Position numbers and translations under genes: made by a program
Shown: positions 1 through 5,665 of the stretch, piece by piece
How the letters are laid out: each line of letters starts with the position of its first letter
Position numbering within the stretch: position 1 is the first letter of the stretch
The notes under the pieces: generated by a model
What the model was told of the DNA's origin: nothing
Database searches by the model: none
Seen by the model: the letters and a program-made list of their open reading frames with translations, nothing else
Origin: JBGSLN01 sp041740675
Lineage (GTDB): Bacteria > Pseudomonadota > Gammaproteobacteria > JBGSLN01
Reading direction: 5' to 3'
Assembly (NCBI GenBank): GCA_041740675.1
Contig: JBGSLN010000240.1
Location: 1 to 14,024 of the forward strand
Length of the DNA: 14,024 bases

Positions 1-787
1 TTATGTAGCACAACTAGATGAGGCGATGATCAATATTGAAACTACCCTGCCAAATTTATATAAATTAGCTTTGGGTGGAACTGCAGTTGGAACAGGATTA
101 AATGCACACCCTAAATTTGCCGAGAAGGCAGCTGTTCAAATTGCTGCTTTAACAAATTTACCTTTTATATCGGCACCGAATAAATTTGCTGCTTTAGCAG
201 CGCATGATGCGATTGTATTTTCACATGGAGCTATAAAAACATTAGCATGCGCATTGATGAAAATTGCTAATGATGTACGTTGGTTAGGATCAGGACCCCG
301 TTGTGGTTTAGGAGAATTACATTTACCTGAAAATGAACCTGGTTCTTCTATTATGCCCGGAAAAGTAAATCCAACGCAGTCTGAGGCTATGACTATGGTT
401 TGTGTACAAGTGTTGGGAAATGATGCTGCAATTAGTTTTGCCGGAACACAAGGAAATTTTGAACTAAACGTATTTAAACCGGTGTTAATTTTTAATTTCT
501 TACATTCTTGTCGTATTATTGCAGATAGTTGTTCGATGTTTGCCAAATATTGTATAGAAGGTTTAGAAGCTAATAAAGAAAAAATAGATTATTTTTTAAC
601 GAATTCTTTAATGCTTGTCACTGCATTAAATCCAGTAATAGGGTATGATAAAGCAGCAGCAATTGCAAAAAAAGCGCATAAAGAAGGAACAACCCTGAAA
701 CAAGCATGTGTGACCCTAGGATATTTGACAGCAGAAGAGTTTGATAAAGCAGTACAACCGGAGAAAATGACTCATCCAACATTCTGA
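1..787 (+). CDS. fumC: Fumarate hydratase, class II (C-terminal part; 5' end outside window)
   Basis: Class II fumarase interconverts fumarate and L-malate in the cytosolic TCA cycle without an iron-sulfur cluster. The frame is open from base 2, before the first ATG at 26, giving YVAQLDEAMINIE, so the gene begins upstream of the window. About 261 residues of an enzyme usually near 460 are visible. Two family landmarks are clear: ALGGTAVGTGLN (about bases 65-100) and the fumarase/aspartase signature GSSIMPGKVN (341-370), whose serine loop closes over the substrate. KIANDVRWLGSGPRCG, ENEPG and GNFELNVF are also family-typical. The C-terminal domain (LMLVTALNPVIGYDKAA, then KKAHKEG) separates it from aspartase and argininosuccinate lyase and matches FumC closely. 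Translation stops at TGA 785-787. No strong terminator follows, so read-through into the gene at 841 is possible. Confidence 0.97.
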   Translation, partial: YVAQLDEAMINIETTLPNLYKLALGGTAVGTGLNAHPKFAEKAAVQIAALTNLPFISAPNKFAALAAHDAIVFSHGAIKTLACALMKIANDVRWLGSGPRCGLGELHLPENEPGSSIMPGKVNPTQSEAMTMVCVQVLGNDAAISFAGTQGNFELNVFKPVLIFNFLHSCRIIADSCSMFAKYCIEGLEANKEKIDYFLTNSLMLVTALNPVIGYDKAAAIAKKAHKEGTTLKQACVTLGYLTAEEFDKAVQPEKMTHPTF

Positions 788-827
788 TCACAAAACAGAA
801 AGTTCAAGCATGAAAAGTATAAACAAT

Positions 828-833
828 GGAGGG
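828..833 (+). promoter_or_regulatory. Strong Shine-Dalgarno for the 841 gene
   Basis: GGAGGG lies 7 nt before the ATG at 841. It is the best ribosome binding site in the window and fixes the start of the small membrane protein. Confidence 0.7.
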
Positions 834-840
834 AAGTTAA

Positions 841-1287
841 ATGTATGGTTTACATGATTTAGGTTATTTTGGCGCAAGTGCAATATTTATTGTAGTACTT
901 ATTATCCAAATACTTTATTTACTGTCACTATATACAGCAATGGAAAAAGTGCCAGAAAATAAACGAACTTTCCCAAGTTGGTTTGTTTGGATGATGATTA
1001 TCCCGCTGGTTGGATTTGTATTTGCTTGGATTATGGAGCCTTTTGGATTACCTAAGTCTTTTGAAGCAGCGGCTGAAAATAATCAAAAAATGAAAGATGA
1101 TAGCAAAACAATTTTCGGTTTAGGTCTAACACATATGATTTTAATCTCAGTAGGTATTATTCCGATCATTGGTTGGATTTCAATTATTGTGTCATTTATT
1201 ATCTGGATTATTTACTGGGTTAAAGTGGTTAATTTTAAAAACACATATTTAGAAAACCCTTTGTCTACTGTCAATGGGCCAAAATAA
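841..1287 (+). CDS. Small four-helix membrane protein of unknown function
   Basis: I do not recognise this 148-residue protein. Four hydrophobic segments are visible, at about residues 11-31, 47-66, 92-112 and 113-130. TM1-TM2 are joined by a short charged loop (EKVPENKRTFPSW). A longer polar loop at 67-90 (FEAAAENNQKMKDDSK) separates TM2 from TM3, and the last two helices form a tight hairpin around GIIPIIGWIS. There is no cleavable signal peptide motif, no cysteine and no obvious catalytic motif, so a small integral inner-membrane protein is all that can be supported. The start is well defined by GGAGGG 7 nt upstream. It lies 53 nt after fumC on the same strand, and a hairpin follows its stop. 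The coding reading is secure: hydrophobic periodicity, a good SD and no competing frame. Confidence 0.8.
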   Translation: MYGLHDLGYFGASAIFIVVLIIQILYLLSLYTAMEKVPENKRTFPSWFVWMMIIPLVGFVFAWIMEPFGLPKSFEAAAENNQKMKDDSKTIFGLGLTHMILISVGIIPIIGWISIIVSFIIWIIYWVKVVNFKNTYLENPLSTVNGPK

Positions 1288-1297
1288 AGGGTATTTT

Positions 1298-1334
1298 CCG
1301 TAGCTGCATTGTTAAAATTGTAGCTACGGTGTTT
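1298..1334 (+). terminator. Stem-loop after the small membrane protein gene; possible intrinsic terminator
   Basis: CCGTAGCTGCA (1298-1308) pairs with TGTAGCTACGG (1319-1329), giving an 11-bp stem with one G-U pair and a 10-nt loop. Only TGTTT follows, so the T-tract is poor. It starts 10 nt after the TAA at 1287 and ends 22 nt before the dipeptidase ATG. It may act as a weak terminator or as an RNA-stability or attenuation hairpin between the two genes. Confidence 0.45.
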
Positions 1335-1351
1335 AATGAAGGTATACAAAC

Positions 1352-2116
1352 ATGTTGAATAAATTCTCTGAAAAACCAATCAACATAGTTTTTGAAAAGC
1401 CCACCAAAATGCTGATTGAAGATTTGAAGGCACATGATCAATGTGTGGAAATTTTGCAACAACCTGGTTTTATTATTGGCAATGATTATTATCAGCAGGA
1501 ATTACCTGGTGCAATTTCCCGAGTTTTTTGTCGTTTAGCAGTATTGAATCGAATGAATCAATTAAATAAACTATTAACTCCTAATTTTGGAATTTATTTT
1601 TTTGATGTATTTCGAACCAAAGCTACACAAGCATATTTATTTTTTGAATGCCAAGAACGTTTGCGAAAACAACATCCAGAATTTCCTTTAGATGAATTGG
1701 AAGCTGAAACTCGTCGATATGTATCACACCCTAATGAACCAACTCGTTTTACTGCACCCCCACACAATACTGGTGCGGCGATTGATTTAGGATTTGTGGA
1801 TCTTAAAACAAAAAAAATGTTGAATTATGGTAGCCCAATTGATTTATCTGAAAAGATTTCTGATACGGATTTTTTTGAAAAACCTTATGATCTTGCAATT
1901 GGGTTAACAGAAACGGAGTGGTTGGAAATAAGAAAAAATCGTCGAATTCTATTTAATGCAATGACTTATCTTGGTTTTACTAATTATCCATCAGAATGGT
2001 GGCATTATGATCTAGGTGATGGAATGTGGGCGCATGCTACAGGACATGAAACCATTTTTCACTCAATGGAATCATCTGTACAGGCTGCATTGAAAAATAA
2101 AACTGTTGTTGTGTAG
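1352..2116 (+). CDS. D-alanyl-D-alanine dipeptidase (peptidase M15D, VanX/DdpX family)
   Basis: A zinc metallopeptidase expected to hydrolyse D-Ala-D-Ala in the cytoplasm. It could recycle peptidoglycan-derived dipeptide or use it as a nutrient. The M15D active site is complete. Zinc ligands are H138 and D145 in HNTGAAIDL and H218 in SEWWHYD. The catalytic base is E215 in the same motif. R88 in DVFRTKATQ matches the substrate-binding arginine of VanX. At 254 residues it is somewhat longer than VanX (about 200), mostly through an N-terminal extension. No signal peptide is visible, so it should be cytosolic like VanX rather than exported. GAAGG lies 9 nt before the ATG. The van regulatory and ligase genes are absent, so glycopeptide resistance is unlikely and a DdpX-like recycling role is more probable. 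The next gene, a UMF1-type transporter, is a possible partner. Confidence 0.9.
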   Translation: MLNKFSEKPINIVFEKPTKMLIEDLKAHDQCVEILQQPGFIIGNDYYQQELPGAISRVFCRLAVLNRMNQLNKLLTPNFGIYFFDVFRTKATQAYLFFECQERLRKQHPEFPLDELEAETRRYVSHPNEPTRFTAPPHNTGAAIDLGFVDLKTKKMLNYGSPIDLSEKISDTDFFEKPYDLAIGLTETEWLEIRKNRRILFNAMTYLGFTNYPSEWWHYDLGDGMWAHATGHETIFHSMESSVQAALKNKTVVV

Positions 2117-2201
2117 TCTACTGAGGCACAGCGAGTTTAGGAATGACATTATCCTTTACTCACTTCGTTTCTTATAGTTACACTTATCTAAATTAAAAAA
2201 A

Positions 2202-3461
2202 ATGAAAAAAACTTATTCGAGAAGCTCACAAATAATTGCCTGGTGTTTTTATGATTGGGCGAGTTCTTCATATTTTTCTGTGGTAACAACTTTTATTTTT
2301 TCAGCTTATTTTGCCAGTATTGTTGCACCGAATAAAATTATTGGAACTTATTTGTGGGGTAATGCCATTGCCCTATCGGCTTTTATAATCGCGATATTGA
2401 GCCCTGTTTTTGGATCAATTGCTGATTATGGGGGTTCAAAAAAAATATGGTTATTTGTTCTAACCTATATTGGGATTTTTGCCTCGTTTGGTCTTTGGTT
2501 TGCTTATCCTGCTTCATCATATGTCTGGCTGATATTAGCATGTGTGATTGTAGGAAATGTTGCTATAGAAGTAGGGCTGACTTTTTATAATGCGATGCTA
2601 CCTCAATTAATTTCAATGCAATATTTAGGTCGAGTTTCTGGCTGGGGTTGGGGCATGGGTTATGTTGGAGGTTTGAGTTGTTTAAGTATAGCATTATTTG
2701 TATTTGTTAAAAGTCAATTTACTTGGTTAGATCACTCAACATTTGCCAATATACGGATCTGCGGCCCATTGATAGCTTTATGGCTTGTTGTATTTTCATT
2801 GCCTTTATTTTTAATTGTGCAAGATAAAAGTTCAAATCAAAACTCTATCAAAGGTTCAATAAAAAAAGGGTTAATAGCATTATTAAGCACTTTGAAAAAC
2901 TTATCCAAAAACAAATCTTTTCTTTTCTATTTAATTTCACGAGCTTTATATATTGATGGTTTAAATACTTTATTTGCTTTTGGTGGAATTTACGCCGCAA
3001 CATATTTTCATATGGTAATGGACGAAGTAATTATTTTTGGCATTACATTAAATATCACTGCAGGCATAGGTGCGGCGTTATTTGCTTGGATTGATGATTG
3101 GTTTGGTTCAAAGACAACGATTATTACAAGTTTAATCTTTTTAATTATTTCTTCATTAGTAATTCTTACTTTACATAATAAAATAATTTTTTGGATTATT
3201 TGTGGATTCATGGGATTATTTGTCGGACCAGTGCAAGCCGCAAGTAGAACTTTATTAGTACGAATCGTTCCAATAGAAACGATTACTCAAAAATTTGGCT
3301 TATTTTCTTTATCAGGGAAAGCCACAGCATTTTTAGGACCATGGCTAGTGGCAACTATTACTTTATGGTCTAATAGTCAACGTATTGGTTTATCAGTGAT
3401 TGCTGTTTTTTACTTCTTGGGATTACTTATACTTTTATTCGTTAAAGAACAAAGTCAATAG
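2202..3461 (+). CDS. MFS transporter, UMF1 / Atg22-like family
   Basis: A 419-residue polytopic inner-membrane protein with about 12 hydrophobic segments, a normal length for the family. Family motifs are clear: WCFYDWASSSY at residues 14-24 in TM1 with FIFSAYFA after it, SPVFGSIADYGGSKK (67-81, the MFS loop 2-3 region), GPVQAASRTLLVRIVP (342-357) and KFGLFSLSGKATAFLGP (364-380). These place it in the UMF1 branch of the major facilitator superfamily, which includes the vacuolar amino-acid effluxer Atg22. The bacterial substrate is generally unknown. The start has no recognisable Shine-Dalgarno, only an A-tract. A 17-codon open frame (2143-2196) ends 5 nt upstream and could couple translation. 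It lies 85 nt after the D-Ala-D-Ala dipeptidase, so amino acid or peptide transport is a reasonable but unproven guess. Confidence 0.9.
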   Translation: MKKTYSRSSQIIAWCFYDWASSSYFSVVTTFIFSAYFASIVAPNKIIGTYLWGNAIALSAFIIAILSPVFGSIADYGGSKKIWLFVLTYIGIFASFGLWFAYPASSYVWLILACVIVGNVAIEVGLTFYNAMLPQLISMQYLGRVSGWGWGMGYVGGLSCLSIALFVFVKSQFTWLDHSTFANIRICGPLIALWLVVFSLPLFLIVQDKSSNQNSIKGSIKKGLIALLSTLKNLSKNKSFLFYLISRALYIDGLNTLFAFGGIYAATYFHMVMDEVIIFGITLNITAGIGAALFAWIDDWFGSKTTIITSLIFLIISSLVILTLHNKIIFWIICGFMGLFVGPVQAASRTLLVRIVPIETITQKFGLFSLSGKATAFLGPWLVATITLWSNSQRIGLSVIAVFYFLGLLILLFVKEQSQ

Positions 3462-3506
3462 ACATCTTTCCTAAAACTAAAATATTAAGTTATGTGAATT
3501 TAATTT

Positions 3507-4037
3507 TCATCCTCGCAAAATCTTTCCTGAAATAGCATCACGAATTATCGATGGATTTGTTTCATTACCCACATCCGCTTTAATGAGGTAATTAATGTGA
3601 CTAATAATATTTGGATTTAGAGCTTGCCATGTTTTTACTGGGGATTCATTGGATAAATTTGCACTGGTTGATACCAAAGGATTTTGAAATTCTTCACACA
3701 GTTTTTTTGCAGTTGGGTGGTTGGTGATACGTACTGCAACAGAATTAAAGTTGCCAGTGATCCATGCAGGAACTTTTTTTGTTGCAGGAAAAACCCAAGT
3801 GTTAGGTCCTGGCCAAGTTTTCTTTATTTCTTCCATATTAGCTACTGGAACGATTAAATCTTCAATTTGTAAATAATCAGCAGCAATTAAAATTAACCCT
3901 TTATTGAGTGGCCGTTGTTTTATGGCCAACAATTTTTTTACTGCGGTTTCATTAAATGGATCACAGCCTAAGCCATATATTGCTTCAGTTGGATAAGCAA
4001 TAATACCGCCATTCATCAGAAGTTCTTTTAGGTTCAT
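3507..4037 (-). CDS. tsaC: Threonylcarbamoyl-AMP synthase (TsaC/YrdC)
   Basis: Makes threonylcarbamoyl-AMP from threonine, bicarbonate and ATP, the first step of the t6A37 modification of ANN-decoding tRNAs. TsaBDE then transfer the group in the cytoplasm. YrdC-fold landmarks are present: AYPTEAIYGLGCDP (14-27), KQRPLNKGLIL (40-50, the conserved K-x-R), TWPGPNTWVFPA (74-85), VAVRITNHP (100-108), STSANLS (123-129) and NPSIIRDA (161-168). At 176 residues it is the short TsaC type without the Sua5 domain, slightly shorter at the N-terminus than E. coli TsaC (190). An in-frame TAA 15 nt upstream of the ATG leaves this as the first available start. The dprA-smg-...-tsaC order resembles E. coli, but here about 1.1 kb lies between purE and tsaC, and tsaC appears to have its own promoter. 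It converges with the MFS gene across 45 nt. Confidence 0.93.
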   Translation of the reverse strand: MNLKELLMNGGIIAYPTEAIYGLGCDPFNETAVKKLLAIKQRPLNKGLILIAADYLQIEDLIVPVANMEEIKKTWPGPNTWVFPATKKVPAWITGNFNSVAVRITNHPTAKKLCEEFQNPLVSTSANLSNESPVKTWQALNPNIISHINYLIKADVGNETNPSIIRDAISGKILRG

Positions 4038-4065
4038 TGGTGTATCTTTTTAAGCTCGGCACGCT

Positions 4066-4093
4066 AATATATACTCGCAGCAGTTTGAGTTAA
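4066..4093 (-). promoter_or_regulatory. Putative sigma70-type promoter for tsaC
   Basis: On the minus strand, TTAACT (4088-4093, 4 of 6 matches to -35) is followed after 16 nt by TATATT (4066-4071, 5 of 6 matches to -10). Transcription would start near 4059, about 22 nt before the tsaC ATG. Chance matches are common in AT-rich DNA, but position and orientation fit. Confidence 0.4.
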
Positions 4094-4240
4094 GACTAGG
4101 CACAAAAGAAATGCATGGAGTAAGTTTATAAATAATAAATGCCCGTCATGTGTGACCAATATACTATTAATGATGCAACAACGCTACTTTCTAATACAAT
4201 TTATAGATGGTTTCACGTAATTTTAAAACAGGTCTCTAAT
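4094..4240. other. Non-coding gap between the tsaC promoter and the interrupted ORF
   Basis: I see no gene, tRNA or structured RNA here. The longest frame is a 34-codon plus-strand ORF (4139-4243) without a properly spaced ribosome binding site, judged to be chance. Confidence 0.4.
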
Positions 4241-4262
4241 TAAAAATATAATAGCTTATTAT
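4241..4262 (-). terminator. Weak hairpin plus T-run after the interrupted ORF
   Basis: On the minus strand ATAATA-AGC-TATTAT (4262 down to 4248) forms a 6-bp stem with a 3-nt loop, followed by ATTTTTA. It begins 10 nt after the TAA of the interrupted ORF. The stem is all A-T and therefore weak. Position and the T-run are the main support. Confidence 0.35.
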
Positions 4263-4272
4263 CTAATTTAAT

Positions 4273-5001
4273 TTACAAACTCAAGCACTTTTGTTGGGGG
4301 AGGTTATCAGTTGAATTAGATTGAGTTTGAGTTTGGGGGTAACGATTGGGATCAAAAAGAAGTATTTTATAGGAATCTCTCCAAGATGGTATTTTTACCT
4401 TCCTTTCTTTTGAGGAAAAATCAATTCTTGCTTGCCATGTTTGGCTCCAATCTTTGTCTTTCCAAAAAGGTTCGATCTCATTAAAAGAGAGAGTAAAGGG
4501 ATAAACTGTTCTATTAAATGATGTTCTAACAGATTTAAAAGTTTGCTGAATGACAGATTTTAATTCATTTTCTGCTTCATTATATAACTTAAAACATCTT
4601 CTTAATTCTTTGTGAGTAACAAAAGTATTAAGGCGAGCTTCTTTAGAAGCAATATCCTTTATTGTTGAATAATAGGTTGAATTTTCATTTCCTACAATGA
4701 AAATAAGTGGAATGATTGCTTCATTATTCTGGGTGCGTTTGTAATTTTCTACAATTAAATCAACTAAAGCATTTTTACATTTTTTGTTCCTATCCGTGAT
4801 ATCTATGCTTTGGTTACCAATAGAAGGTACTGTTTTCTATTCTGCTCTAAGTGGCCATGTCAACCAGTTTTGAACAGTATATTTCTCTTCCAATAATGAT
4901 TCAGTAATTTCCTGGTAATTATATTTGCCAAAACCATAAACTACTAAAGCGTTAGAATTGCCACATATATTTTTAAGAGAATTTTTATCGATTTTAAGCA
5001 T
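4273..5001 (-). pseudogene. Unknown protein gene interrupted by a single in-frame amber codon
   Basis: From ATG 5001-4999 the minus strand reads 54 codons (MLKIDKNSLK..., ALVVYGFGKYNYQEITE, VQNWLTWPLRAE), then TAG at 4839-4837. It continues in the same frame for 187 further codons to TAA 4275-4273. There is no second stop and no net frameshift. After the TAG no in-frame ATG or GTG occurs, and TTG only in the last few codons, so the distal part cannot easily be translated alone. The composition is protein-like: a hydrophobic strand AIIPLIFIVGNE (about codons 93-104), a charged helical stretch with KELRRCFKLYNEAENELK, tryptophans in EPFWKDKDWSQTWQ, and a low-complexity tail (PQTQTQSNSTDNLPQQ). 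The TAG could derive from CAG (Gln) or TGG (Trp) by one transition. A TATAAT box and a GAG near the start suggest a once-expressed gene. I do not recognise the family. A secreted effector in a Legionella-like organism is possible, but that is a guess. Sequencing error or amber suppression are alternatives. Confidence 0.6.
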
Positions 5002-5030
5002 AATGAAAATCTCAAAATAAACTAGAAAAA

Positions 5031-5059
5031 ATTATAACGTTCCTTGCTAAACTTAAACT
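5031..5059 (-). promoter_or_regulatory. Putative promoter of the interrupted ORF
   Basis: A perfect TATAAT (minus strand, 5031-5036) lies 29 nt before the ATG of the amber-interrupted ORF. The -35 region at 17-nt spacing (AGTTTA, 5054-5059) is poor. The predicted transcript would start near 5024 and have a leader of about 23 nt. Confidence 0.35.
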
Positions 5060-5161
5060 TAAAAGTTATGCAGATGATTTTTTGTTATGCTTTTGGAGCT
5101 AAATTTCTAAGAAGTTCTGGTTCGGTATAAGCATATTCATTGGTAAAAATTAAGTTTCTTC

Positions 5162-5665
5162 CTACCACTGTTGATTACTTAATAAGCTCGCATTCTTAGC
5201 CAACACGGCTTCTTTTTGTGTTTCTTTTTCTTGTTTCAATTTTTCTGCAACATGTGGATCACTTAATGCAAGGATCTGTGCAGCTAAAAAAGCAGCATTT
5301 TTAGCACCAGCTTTTCCAATTGCTACGCTTGCAACTGGTACACCAGCTGGCATTTGCACGGTTGATAATAAAGCATCAAAACCGTTAAGCGGACCGCCAT
5401 CCATAGGTACTCCGATCACAGGCTTAGTGGTGTTTGCGGCAACAGCACCTGCCAAATGTGCGGCTAATCCAGCTGCCGCAATAAATACTTGGCAACCACG
5501 ACTATCAGCATCAATTACATAATCATGCGTTTCTTTTGGAGTTCGGTGGGCAGAAGAAATTCTTACTTCATAAACAATCTCTAATCCTTTCAAAATATCT
5601 AAGGTATTTTGCATGACATTAAGATCAGAATCAGATCCCATTAAAACGGCAACGAATTTTTTCAT
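5162..5665 (-). CDS. purE: N5-carboxyaminoimidazole ribonucleotide mutase (PurE, class I)
   Basis: Converts N5-CAIR to CAIR in de novo purine synthesis, normally after PurK makes N5-CAIR. The 167-residue protein has the class I PurE pattern: GSDSD at 10-14 binds phosphate, SAHRTP at 38-43 carries the catalytic histidine (H40), and AAAGLAAHLAG, GVPMDGGPLNGFDALLSTVQMP and PAGVPVASVAIGKAGAKNAAFLA form the rest of the octamer-type active site. The C-terminal helix (AEKLKQEKETQ) is usual for the bacterial form. The ATG overlaps the topA TGA (ATGA, 5662-5665), which indicates translational coupling to topA. purK, often adjacent, is not in the window. The place where it might be expected holds the interrupted ORF. 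The reading of function is secure. Whether purK lies elsewhere cannot be seen. Confidence 0.96.
   Translation of the reverse strand: MKKFVAVLMGSDSDLNVMQNTLDILKGLEIVYEVRISSAHRTPKETHDYVIDADSRGCQVFIAAAGLAAHLAGAVAANTTKPVIGVPMDGGPLNGFDALLSTVQMPAGVPVASVAIGKAGAKNAAFLAAQILALSDPHVAEKLKQEKETQKEAVLAKNASLLSNQQW

Noticed and set aside
136..546. 136-codon open frame antisense to fumC
   Set aside because: It lies wholly within the strongly conserved fumC frame on the other strand, has no ribosome binding site and shows no protein-family motif.
4139..4243. 34-codon plus-strand ORF between tsaC and the interrupted gene
   Set aside because: The only SD-like motif (GGAG) is about 20 nt from the ATG, the peptide has no recognisable feature, and a frame this short is expected by chance.
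4038..5161. Possible insertion sequence, tRNA or CRISPR in the gene-poor stretch
   Set aside because: No terminal inverted repeats, transposase motifs, repeat-spacer pattern or tRNA-like cloverleaf could be seen. The stretch is explained by one interrupted ORF, two promoters and a weak terminator.
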